From Xylocopa sonorina (lineage: Eukaryota > Arthropoda > Insecta > Hymenoptera > Apidae): a DNA stretch of 64,000 nt. The DNA lies in contig NW_027490118.1 in NCBI RefSeq assembly GCF_050948175.1, positions 372,001-436,000 of the forward strand, written 5' to 3'. Each line of letters begins with the position of its first letter. Position 1 is the first letter of the stretch. The notes below the pieces were generated by a model. That model did no database searches, had not been told where the DNA came from, and was given only the letters and a program-made list of their open reading frames with translations. A program made the position numbers and the translations under genes. Below, in pieces: positions 10,663 to 21,000 of the stretch.

Positions 10663-11944
10663 CGTCTCTACGTGACGAACGAAATTCATTCGTGCCATCG
10701 AACTCGCTTGCGGAGAGAAGGTAAGGAGATTCGTATGTATAATATGTACAAGATGAGGAGAGAGCATCGGCGAACGGGGACGGTAGACGATGAAAAGAAC
10801 TTTCGTCCATCTCCGACACAGCGATCCTTTGATTTACCGCTCGAGAAACCGGCAAGAAGAACTACACGCACCTCTTCGTTGTTGTTCTCGTCGAAGCGTT
10901 TTATACACCTCGCCAATGTCTTTCGTGTGTCGGTATTTCTTTTATATAAGATTCGTGCAAAATATATAAAAAAAATACGAGACTCTCGCTAGACGACCAA
11001 GCTACCGGCGTTTCTTTAACATCCGTCCTCTTTATCGTCGTAGCTGCGAACGATCAACACCGTTTATACTCTCCAGCGGTTCCACCTTCCGCGCGTTACA
11101 CGCAGAGATCGAAACGGAGCGGCTCCTTTTCCCCCGATTTTATTACCCTGATCCTTCAGAACGAAGGACACGCCGAGTTGGAGCGCCCTCACGAATAACG
11201 TTACGACATTACAGCGCATTGACGGCCTATGTCCGAGTAACGTTCCGCGTGAGAGATCTTTTTTTTCCCTCGCGGAACATGTTATACACACGCGGAGAGA
11301 ACAGAGATAACGGGTTATTCTGATCGAACACCCTGGAGCTGTACGAGGAGAACATCGAACGATCGGATGCGCATCATCATCTCTCGCGTTACGACGATGT
11401 CGCTCTCTCTCTTATATATCTCTTCTCTCTCGACCGAGAATTCTTCCGCGCTCTTGCGGCATGAAAAAAAATTCATTTTAAACGACGTCGAGCGCGCGGC
11501 ATGTTCGTATCGTGCGCAATAGGCAGGTGAAGGCGATGCGTGTGGCGGGTGTACGAATTCGGAACACGGAACAAAATCGGCGATCGAAACACGAAGCGGT
11601 TCCCCGTGGGCGTTCGCCTGTTTAACGGACGACTCACGACGCCACGAAGAACTCACGCGAGTTCCTGATTGACACACCGTCGAGTTCCATGAACACGTTT
11701 ACGCACCCCGCACGCGCACACACGTTGCCAATCGCAGATTGCCTCGGCACGGTCGCGGACGACTCAGACGAACGTCCAAAGATCGCTCGTACGTCGTGTA
11801 TCGCTTCTCTTCCTCCCTTTCTCGGTGCCGCCCGAACTAAGAAACGTTCGTAATTTAATTCGAGAATGAACGACGGCGAGCAGATTCGAGTACCGTAGGG
11901 AAAAAAGATTCGACGAAACGCAACGCAAGCAGTATTTTGGTTAC
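10663..11944 (-). other. ITS2 spacer of rDNA relic
   Basis: Sequence between the 28S 5' end and the 5.8S 3' end, about 1.28 kb. It is GC-richer than the surroundings and has no reading frame of interest. Limits are set by the flanking rRNA matches. Confidence 0.8.
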
Positions 11945-12104
11945 GGGAACGATTCTCAGCTAGGCGTGGTCCAGGATTTGTATCCGTGGACAGCAATGTG
12001 CGTTCGAAATGTCGATGTTCATGTGTCCTGCAGTTCACACGTTGACGCGCAATTAGCTGCGTTCTTCATCGACCCACGAGCCAAGTGATCCACCGTTCAG
12101 GGTA
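11945..12104 (-). rRNA. 5.8S rRNA, probably degenerate
   Basis: Minus-strand match of about 160 nt to the 5.8S rRNA, including GAACGGTGGATCACTTGGCT, CGATGAAGAACGCAGC and CATCGACATTTCGAACGC, which are diagnostic. The 5' two thirds look normal. The 3' third has several differences from what I know of insect 5.8S (CATTGCTGTCC for CATTGCGGTCC, TCCTGGACC for TCCCGGACC, CCTAGCTGAGAATCG for CCTGGCTGAGGGTCG), many of them C-to-T or G-to-A. Together with the decayed 28S this points to a pseudogene. Confidence 0.9.
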
Positions 12105-13110
12105 ATCGTATATGTCTATTTTATTGATCTTTAAGTCTCTTGGTACTAAAGTTTGAACAAGTCGATATCCAATCGTCTCCGGTGAACGAGACGCGGGCGT
12201 CGCCGAACCGTGGCGGCTTTCACCTCTCGACAGAGTTCGAGGCGACACGATATATCGGTCCTACGGATGAAACGCATACGCCGATGGTTGGCGCGCAGGG
12301 TCTCCCTCAAAGTTACGAAAAATGCACAAACACGTCCAGGTATGAAGAAATAAAATCTTTCAAAAATTCGTTAGGACTCCTCCGCGTACCAGCATTCTCG
12401 AGGCGGTCTTTTTCCTCCCGACAACGCGACGCGAGCATAAACTGTTCGAGTTCGCAACGGCGGGATGGCAGACTCTCGACAACGAGGACAACGGGCAACG
12501 CGGAATCGTCCCCTCTGGAACGAACGCGCGCGTCGAACTAAGAAGAAAAAAAAACCAAACACCCAGCGGCGTATTGCTTTCGAGATCGGCAGGACGCTCT
12601 CATTCGAGTGAACATAATAATGTTATCATCGATGGGACACTCATCGCCTTCATGCACAGTCTCGAGGCGGTCTATAAAAGCTTTCCCCGGCAACACGAAG
12701 CGAGTATAAAATTATTCAATCTCGCAACGGCAGGTTTTGCTCAGACTCTCGACAACGAGGCTTGGGGCGAGCGACGAATCGTCCCCTCCGAACGAATGAC
12801 GACGACGACGGTCTCTTCAAAATTCCAATACCATCCAGTCGTGTCGATTCCAACAAGGCTCAGGTAAACGAAAAAAAATTCGTACATTCGTTAGGACACT
12901 CTACCGTTCGCCCAACACAGCCTCGAGCAGTCTATATATTCACCCGACGACACGAAGCGAGCATAAATGATTCGAAAGCTCGCAACGGTCGCTGGGTATC
13001 TTAGACTCTCGACAACCGAGGCTATTCCCGACGAATCGTCCCCTTCGAAAGGAACGGTACGATCGACCATCTTTAACAGGTTACGCGCGACGACACCACG
13101 CACGCTCCTA
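12105..13110 (-). other. ITS1 spacer with three about 262-bp subrepeats
   Basis: Downstream in coordinate but 5' of the 5.8S on the minus strand, so ITS1 by position. On the plus strand, CTCGAGGCGGTC or its variant recurs at 12,397, 12,661 and 12,922 (spacing 264 and 261), each followed by GCGAGCATAAA-like, CTCGCAACGG, AGACTCTCGACAA and GAATCGTCCCCT words. No 18S sequence follows. The boundary with the 29-bp repeats at about 13,110 is where the subrepeats end. Confidence 0.75.
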
Positions 13111-13114
13111 GCAT

Positions 13115-13318
13115 GAATTCAAACCCCGTACAACGAGAACCTTAAACTCAAACCCTGTATAACTTGAACCTTAAAATCAAACCCCGTATAACTTGAACCT
13201 TAAAATCAAATTCCGTATAACATGAACCTTAAAATCAAACTCCGTATAACATGAACCTTAAACTCGATACCCGTCTAACTTGAACCCAGAATAACTTGAA
13301 CCTAATATAACTTGAACC
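13115..13318. repeat. 29-bp minisatellite, about 6 units plus short ones
   Basis: Consecutive units of the form CTTAAAATCAAACCCCGTAT followed by AACTTGAAC, 29 bp each, with few changes; the last copies shrink to 16-bp AATAACTTGAACCT units. It lies between ITS1 and the poly-A end of the R1-clade element, so it may be part of the rDNA spacer. Confidence 0.85.
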
Positions 13319-13344
13319 CCACCTAATAAAACCAAACCTAAAAC

Positions 13345-14815
13345 TAGCCTTTTTTTAACGTGGGGAAATCCTCATCGATCTCCCGGAGCTGGGGAACTCC
13401 GGGGGTATGCCAGACTCTTACCGGCTAAAATCCCACGGTGACCGAACCTCAGCGCTGCTGGGAGTGGACCGGGAACTCTGGACGAACACGTCCGGTCCCC
13501 TGCCGCGCCGGGGTCCTCCATGGTGACTGGGAGTATCCCATTCCCCGAGAGGAGTGTGGTCAACGAGACACACTACCCCGTCTGAGGAATGAGCGATGGC
13601 TGGGCCATGCAGCCACCACTCCCGTCCCGGAGGATGCGTGCAATGTTCGGAACAATTCCCCAATCGGATCGAACGCGCCCCCCGGACGACACCCGTGCAA
13701 AGACGTGGAGTACGTTACTGCAATAACGTACAAAGCTAACGTAAAACCTAAGTAGTCCACAGATTTATTGTCTGCTCTACACCCGGACGGTGATCAAGCG
13801 CGGTTCCTGAACCGTACGGCTATACCCTGACGGAATCTACCATCTACCAACCAGTTACTCCCACCTCACTGAAAGGGGCGATGGAAAAATCCAGATGTGC
13901 CGGGGCGCCTTTCCCACCGGGCGAGTCCTTCAGCTACTCCGTCGGAGAGGACGAATCCTAACCGCCGGAGTACCCACGGGGAACCTCGGGGAGGCGAACT
14001 CGCTACGTGTACGCGAACACGCTCACTCTGACCCTTTTTGAATTATTAAGCATCAGTTTGGCCAAATTTATAGATGATCCAGACTGCCTGCTCAGTCTAT
14101 TCATGTTTGCTCAACGAAAAGGATTCGGACTATTTTGGGCAATCGATGATGCACCAAACCTCCGAGTCTTAAATTAATTCGATTTGGATATGGTAGCCCT
14201 AGAGCCCCGTTAGCCACCGGGCAAGCCCGGCGCCCAGGTTCCACCACGAGGAGGTGGGGATGGGTACTTCCTGGACACCCAGGTTCTGGAACCCAAGTGG
14301 TCCACACCGCACGGGCGTCGTCGATGCCACGGGGCAGGCGTGGGCCGGACGCACTAGGTGCCCCGGGTGCGTCAGACTCGATACCACGGCCCGCTAAATG
14401 CCGAATCGTGGCCCCTGAGGCGTAATGGCCACCATCATGGCCCGCAAGCGCGCCGAAGGTAGCGAAGTTCCGCCCCCCGAAGGATTCTTAGGAGCAACTT
14501 CCACCCTAAAGTATAAGCCCCCATGCCGTGAGGCGAAACGGGGCAAACGTCTACGATGCCGACCCCGTAAGCAGCATCGGGCAGGGATTGCCCCCTGACA
14601 CGCTCGGCGGCCTCCTTCGCGACCATGACCTCCTCGCAAAAGGAGATCATGGCCAGCCAGACGCTCCCGCGACCAAGCATCCCAGACAGGATGCTCGGCA
14701 ACGAGATGTCTGGACCCATCTCCGCCGCTAATGCCCGACGCGGCACCTCCCAGGCAGGACACTCATGAAGAGTGTGCCGCGCCGAGTCCTCCGCAGCGCC
14801 ACAATGGAGGCACTA
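13345..14815 (-). mobile_element. R1-clade non-LTR retrotransposon, 3' end
   Basis: A minus-strand element fragment: the C-terminus of ORF2 at 14,813-14,435, then a GC-rich 3' UTR of about 1.1 kb ending in ATTTCCCCACGTTAAAAAAA (plus-strand T run at 13,351-13,357). The 5' side is cut at about 14,815, where satellite begins. Truncation at the 5' end is usual for such elements. It abuts the rDNA relic. R1-clade elements often target rDNA, but this position (ITS1 side) is not a classical R1 site. Confidence 0.75.
14435..14813 (-). pseudogene. ORF2 C-terminus of R1-clade retrotransposon (fragment)
   Basis: The open minus-strand frame carries CLHCGAAEDSARHTLHEC, a C-X2-C-X8-H-X4-C zinc-binding motif that closes the ORF2 polyprotein of R1-clade elements, then CPAWE, LAAEMGPD and SFCEEVMVAKEAAER, the usual tail after that motif. 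The endonuclease and reverse transcriptase are missing. The remaining stretch has no internal stop. It is unrelated by position to the 5' half at 52,740, and the two do not overlap, so I cannot tell whether they are one family. Confidence 0.75.
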
Positions 14816-15605
14816 TTATAACACTATTGCTTCGATACGTAGACATCTAGAAACGCTAGCCCGCAGCAAGGAACTGTGGGGTTTACATGCTTTTGAAGTG
14901 TGGACGGGATATACATAACGCGTTGCATTAAATTACATCTTACCATGAAACATAGATATGAGATACGATTTCGTGTTTAATGAAGAATTGGAACTGTATT
15001 GCTTTGATACGTAGACATCTGGAAACGCTATTTCGTCCCAAGGAAGTGTGGGGTTTATATTCTCATGAAGTAGTGACGAGGTATACATAACGCATTGCAT
15101 TAAATTATATCTTACCATGAAACATAGATATGATATACGATATCGCGTTTTATCAAGAATTAGAACTGTAATGCTTCGATAAGTAGACATCTAAATACGC
15201 TATTCCGTAGCAACGAAGTGTGGCATTTACATTCTTTCGAAGTGTAGACGAGATACACATAACGATCTACATTGAATATTGCATCTTATCATGAGACATA
15301 GAAATGAGATGCGATATTGCGTTTTATGAAGCACTGGAACTCTATTGCTTCGATTCGTAGACATCTAGAAATGATATTCCGTAGCAATAAAGTGTGGAAT
15401 TTACATTCTTTTGAAGTGTTGACGAGATATACATAACGCGTTGGGTTGAATATTACATCTTATCGTGAGACATATAAATGAGATGCATTATGGCGTTCTA
15501 TAAAACATAAGAACTCTATTGCTTCGATACGTAGACACCTAGAATCGCTATTCTTTAGCAAGGACGTGTGGGATTTGCATTCCTTTGATGTGTTGACGAT
15601 ATATA
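14815..15605 (+). repeat. Main satellite block 2, plus orientation, about 4.5 monomers
   Basis: Intermediate-type monomers (ATACATAACGCGTTGCATT, GAAACATAGATATGAGATACG, GTAGACATCTAG). It begins right at the cut 5' end of the R1-clade fragment and stops where duplicated DNA starts. Confidence 0.9.
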
Positions 15606-17110
15606 ATTAACTCCATCAGTTTCTTTTTCTGCTCGCTACTTTCCATTTTCAGTTCCGTATACTTATCCTTTATCACCATCACTCTCTTTACAAAACTACA
15701 AGAATGGATACATACCTTTATGTTACTATTATTTCATAAAGAATTATAATTGCAATTATATAGTTCATTACGATAAAAAATATTTCTCAGAAAATTCTAA
15801 ATATTAAATTAAAGAATCAAGTAAAACATTTTTAATAATTACGAATATGAAAAATACTTGAACATTCCAATAGAAAGATGTCTAAACAGGAGTTAGAAAA
15901 GTCAAACATTCAATTTCAATTCCAGAATTCATCTATAAGAGATAAAATGTTTTGAGAGCTTTAATTACAGTCTTTAATGCAAGCAGTTGGGCAGTATTTC
16001 AATTTTTAAGAAAATTGATGAAAGTCAACCATTTTGAAATGGTCAGAATCTTTGTCGTTTGAGCAATAAGTGAATAACAAATAACTGCATAAATTCCAGG
16101 CTTAAAAACTTATGGATTAAATCCTATGCAGACTCGTTTATGAGCGAGTTACTAAATAATAATCCACACTAAGTAATCATTTTAAAACTTAAACGATTAC
16201 ATCTCGCGAACTTTCAAAGATATCAGAAGCGTGAAAAGTATGTGGTTTATCAAAAACTCTTCTAAAAGAACGGACGAAGCCAATAGAAATCTTTGTTGAA
16301 GTAAGCAAGTTCTAAAGTTCTAAGCAACGCGATGGCCCTTATCTGCCTATGTTTCATAGCAAGTAAGTTCTGAATTTCTATGAAATCCGATGGAATTCCT
16401 CACTACTAACGTTTCAAAGTAAGTTCTCAAATTCTCAGTTCTACGTTTAAAACTATGTGTGTTCTATATATCTATGTAAAGTGATGGTTTCTGTTAGTTG
16501 TGACGGAAACCTATATATAGTAAGTCACTGAAGCTCGAAGGGGTTAATTATCTAAATGCTTTAAGGTGTAAAACGTACTTTAATCTAAAGCGATTTATCG
16601 TTCCAAGGTATCCGCTCACGTACAACTTTTCTTGGGCGCCAGCTGCTCAGAAAGTAGCAAAGGGATAGACTACACGACCCCGGGAATCCTGAGGCGGAAC
16701 AACCCTTGAAACTTCGAAATGCTCCTCCTCTCGACTACGCCTAGCCAAGTACACACACTCAGGTTGCGAGATACTGAAGTCACAGCATGTTTATTTATGG
16801 TCTCGACGTGGGTTTAACTAACAAGGGCTATGGGAAACTACGCAACACGCCGCGAGTTACCGGGTATCATAACTCGCTTCACGATATAAGATACAATATA
16901 CGATATGCGACACAAGAAATGGGACGCTTTAGCGAATAAGCTCTCACGTTCTCTTCTTCAGGTTCCTTGAATTCGCTGGTGGTCCTCGGGTCTCCTGGAT
17001 CCTCCTCGGGGCTCCTTGGTGGAGTGGGCTGTAGGCTTTGGTATTGTTCGGGTCCATCGATCAGTGGATTTCGGCGATTTCCTCCTCTCGCCCCTTGGGT
17101 GTCCCTGAGG
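15605..17110. repeat. Segmental duplication, copy 2 (partners 5,657-5,735 and 6,738-8,165)
   Basis: 15,605-15,680 matches 5,657-5,735, and 15,684-17,090 matches 6,738-8,165, in the same orientation. The roughly 1 kb between those in copy 1 is missing here. The LTR-like stretch at its right end differs from copy 1 by an internal replacement around 16,720-16,860. Confidence 0.85.
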
Positions 17111-17145
17111 GGATCCTCCGAATTTGTATGTACATAATTATACAT
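16625..17145 (-). mobile_element. Possible LTR-retroelement remnant, copy 2
   Basis: Same minus-strand layout as 7,757-8,165: a Pro/Glu-rich frame (17,145-16,879) with NPLIDGPEQY, PPRSPEED and TTSEFKE, an AATAAA near 16,795, and TGGCGCCCAAG at about 16,630, a plausible primer-binding site. The frame differs from copy 1 mainly by single substitutions and stays open across about 70 shared codons. Identity as a retroelement is inferred from the motif only. Confidence 0.3.
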
Positions 17146-17492
17146 GACTGCATAAAAAGGATATCATATACTTTTATAATCAATGCGATATAAGAATATA
17201 AAACGAAGAACTATCCACTCCCATCAGGAGTAAAAACAATGTTTGATACGCAAAGTTCATTGCAAAATATAATCAAGCAGTTAATATATCAAATCACAGC
17301 ACACAATAAATCACTGAATGTATAATGATATGAATAGTAAGAAAAACATATTTACCTGTTAGATGTTTATAAATTCAAAATGAAAAGTTCAAGTCACATT
17401 TAATATATTATTGTTTAACAAGGTGATTTAATGTTGTTTCAAGTAGGCGTGCAGAACTAGCTCGTACTTCTGTCAATGTAATTTCATTCGAA
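17120..17492. repeat. Duplicated block matching 33,826-34,196
   Basis: Same-orientation copy of 33,826-34,196 with about 90% visible identity. It ends within the small open frame described at 4,639, fused directly to the block shared with 1,330-1,690. Confidence 0.85.
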
Positions 17493-17716
17493 AAATACAA
17501 AGAACAAGAGGAAATATTCTCCAATATATAACATATATAAATCAACGGATGGAAGAGCGAACACTCGATCTCGGTGTAACGAGACCGGGGCGTCATCCTG
17601 CAGTAATCGTATAACGCCTGTTCCGAGATGGTGTAAAGAGGGAATGTGCAGGGTGAAAAGCATAAAATAACAACAATGTAACTAAAGAGGAAGAGAAAGA
17701 AAATATGTGGAAGCAT
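17408..17716 (-). CDS. Fused open frame from two duplicated blocks; unknown
   Basis: A 102-codon minus-strand frame. Residues 1-77 are the counterpart of the hydrophobic frame at 1,446 (LFSYIVVILC, PRSR, EIECSL, HPLIYIC). The last 25 residues are the tail of the frame at 4,639 (EITLTEV, HLVKQ). The join near 17,492 is a recombination breakpoint between two duplicated blocks, so a true fusion gene is unlikely. No domain recognised. Confidence 0.2.
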   Translation of the reverse strand: MLPHIFFLFLFSYIVVILCFSPCTFPLYTISEQALYDYCRMTPRSRYTEIECSLFHPLIYICYILENISSCSLYFSNEITLTEVRASSARLLETTLNHLVKQ

Positions 17717-17860
17717 TGCATTTATTAAGAGGAAATCCTAGAAATATCAAACAACAGATTATATACCATACTGTAAGGGTAAGGTACAACGAAATAGACG
17801 ATATCGTGAGAGAAACTAAAAAAATCGAGAAACTTATAAAGAAAGTAATAATTTAGATTG
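17493..17860. repeat. Duplicated block, inverted relative to 1,330-1,690
   Basis: Reverse-complement partner of 1,330-1,690, extending across the conserved 75-codon frame. It is followed by about 25 bp of unrelated sequence, then by the 5' end of an R1-clade element. Confidence 0.8.
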
Positions 17861-17886
17861 AGCGAATCAATATCACTGACCCCGGC

Positions 17887-18025
17887 AAGCTTAATGGAAA
17901 ACGCATAACGATGAATCGGTTAGAGTATAAGATAGATGTTGGTCGCGGTTTGAGTGGCCCTGGGAATCCTTTGCCCGCATCAGGGCAGGCAGTAGTATGG
18001 TGGAGGGCCTGCCCTCCTGTTGCTT
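17887..18025 (+). mobile_element. 5' UTR scrap of the R1-clade family found at 52,740
   Basis: Starts AGCTTAATGGAAAACGC and runs through GATAGATG, GGTCGCGGTT and CCCGCATCAGGGCAGGCAGT, matching 52,738-52,870. Both copies begin at the same base, so this marks the true 5' end of the element. It breaks off at about 18,025 into satellite. Confidence 0.8.
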
Positions 18026-21000
18026 GGATCTATAGAATTCACATTCTTTTGTAGAGTAGAAGCAGATAATTATAATGCTTTTCATAGAAGATTACAGCTT
18101 ACTTAATTCGAAACGTTGAAATGAGATGAGTCATGGCATTGTATGATGCATTAGTACTCTATTGTCTCGACATGTAGACACTACAAAGGGCAATTCTGTT
18201 GCATGGAGCTGTAGAATTTACATTCTTATGAAGTTTTAAAGCAGCTAAGCATGGAGCTATGCATAAGAGATTACAGCATTCTTACTTTGAAACGATGAAA
18301 TGGGATGCGCCAGCGCATTGCATGGAGAATTCTAGCTCGATTGCTTTAACAGACAAACACTACGGAGCGCCATGCCGTTGCATGGAATTATATAGTTCAC
18401 ATTCTATTGAAGACCTCTAACAGTTAAGCATAATGTTATGGATATATGATTACAGATTTTTTGCTTTGAAACGTTGAAATGAGATGCGACATCGCGCTGA
18501 ATGAAGTATTAGAAATGTCTTGCTGGGACACGTAGAGATCTGGTAACGATATTCTGTTGCAAGTAAGTATAGGATTCACATCCTTCTAAGGTCTAGATGC
18601 AGACAAATGTAACATATTGCATAGAACATTGCAATTTACCATGAATCATTGAAATGACTTGCGACATCGTGTTGAATGAAGCAATAGAACTCTATTGCTT
18701 CGAAAAGTAGACATCTAAGAAAGCAATTCCCTTGCAAGGAAGTGTAGAAATCACAGTCTTTTGACGTGTATATGCAGACAAACATAACGAGATGTATAGA
18801 GCATTTTTATCTACTTACATACTTCGAACTGTTGATATCAAATGCGATATCGCGTTTTATATAGCATTAGCAATCTATTGCTTCAATACGTGCACATCTA
18901 GAAACGCTACCTCCTGGCAAGATATTGTAGGATTTTTATTCTGTTGACGTGTAGAAGCAGATAAACGTAACGCGTTTCATTGAATATTACATCTCAACAT
19001 GCGGTATTGAAATGAGATGCGACATCGATCTGAATAAAGTAATGGAACTTTATTGCTTCGACAAGTAGATATCTAAAAATGCTATCCCCCTGCAAGGGAG
19101 TGTAGGGTTCACATTCGTTAGAAGTGTTGAAGAGTTAAACGTAACGCGCTGCATTGAATATTACATCTTACATTACATATTGAAATGTGATGCGAGATCG
19201 CGATGAATGATGTATTAGAACTCTATTGCTTCGACACATTTACAACTAGAATCGCTATCCTCTTGTCAGGAAGTGTAGAAACCACACTTTTGGGGCGCAG
19301 AAGCAGATGAGCATAATGATATATATAGTGAATTAAAATCTACAGACATACTTCGAACTGTTGATATGAAATGCGATATTACGAAGCATGAAGCATGAGA
19401 AATTAAATGCTTCGGCACCTGGACATCTAGAAACGCTATCCCCGGGCAAGGAAGTGTAGAGTTCACATTCAATTGATGTGCAGAAGCAGATAAACATAAC
19501 GCGATACAATGAATATTACATCATATCATGCGGCATTGAAATGAGTTGCTTCTACGCGTAGATACCTAGAAACGCTATCCCGTTGGAAGAAAGTGTGGAA
19601 TTTATATTCTTTTTGTATGCAGATACACAAAGCGCGTTGCATTGAATACTATATCTTAACGCGGAACAATTAAATGAGATGCGACATCGCGCGGAATCAG
19701 GTAACAGAACCCTGTTGTTTTTAAACGTTGACATCTAGAAACGCTATTCTCTTGCGAGGAAGTGTAGCATCACAGTGTTTTGCAGTGTAGAAGCAGATAA
19801 GCATAGTCTGATTTGTAGATCATTGAAATCTACGTACATTCTTCGAACTCTTGATGTGAAATGCTATATCGCGTTCCATGAAGCATTAGAACTCCTTTGC
19901 CTCGATTCGTAGACATCTAGAAACACTGTTCCGTAGCAAGGAAGTGATGCATCCACTTTCATTTGAAGTGTAGACGAGACATACATAACGCGTTGCATTG
20001 AGATTACATCTGATCAAGTGACATAGAAATGAGATGCGATATCGCGTTCTTTGAAGAATTAGAGCATTATTGTTTCGATGCGTACACAGCTAGAAACGCT
20101 GTTCGGTAGCAAGCAAGTGCGGTATTTACATTATTTTCAAGTGCAGACGAGATATACGTAACGCTTGCGTTGACGTTGCATCTTAACATGAGACATAGAT
20201 ATGAGATGGGATATAGCGCTACATGAAGTATTAGAAATCTATTGCATCGATACGTAGACATCTGGAAACGCTACTCCGAAGCAAGCAAGTATCGCATTTA
20301 CATTCATTTGAAGTTTAGACGAGGTATATATAACACTACACATTGAATATTATATCTTATCATGAAACATAGATATGAGATGCGATATCGCGTTTTAAGA
20401 AGCCCTAGAACACTATTGCTTCGATACGTACACATACGGAAACGCTATTTCCTAGCAAGGAAGTGTAGCGTTTACATTCTCTTGAAGTGTAGTCGAGGTA
20501 TACATAACACTTCGCATTGAATATTATATCTTATCATGAAACATAGACATGAGATGCGATATCGCATTTTAAGAAGCATTAGAAGTCTATTCCTTCGACA
20601 CGTAGACATCTGGAAACGCTATTTCCTAGCAAGGAAGTGTCGCATTTACATTCATTTGAATTGTAGACGAGGAATACATAACACTTCGCAATGAATATTA
20701 TATCTTATCATGAAACATAGAAATGAGATGCGATATCCCTTTTTAAGAAGCATTAGAATCCTATTGCTACGATTCGTAGACATCTGCGAACTCTATTACC
20801 TAGAAAGAAAGTGCCGCATTTACATTCCTTTGAAGTGAATACGAGGTATACATGACACTTCGCAATTAATATTAAATTTTATCATGAAACATAGAAATGA
20901 GATGCGATATCCCGTTTTAAGAAGCATTAGAACTCTATTGCTTCGATACGTAGTCATCTGCGAACTCTATTACCTAGAAAGGAAGTGTCGCATTAACATT

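Noticed and set aside
11634..12541. Several 60-134-codon frames on both strands
   Set aside because: They overlap 5.8S and the ITS spacers, show no domain, and reflect high GC with few stops.
13372..14307. Short frames in both strands
   Set aside because: They lie in the GC-rich 3' UTR of the R1-clade element and show no recognisable domain.
20067..20261. Recurring 60-70-codon frames in satellite beginning MSTYR or similar
   Set aside because: They repeat with the monomer period in several blocks and change frame with each indel, so they are chance frames of the satellite.
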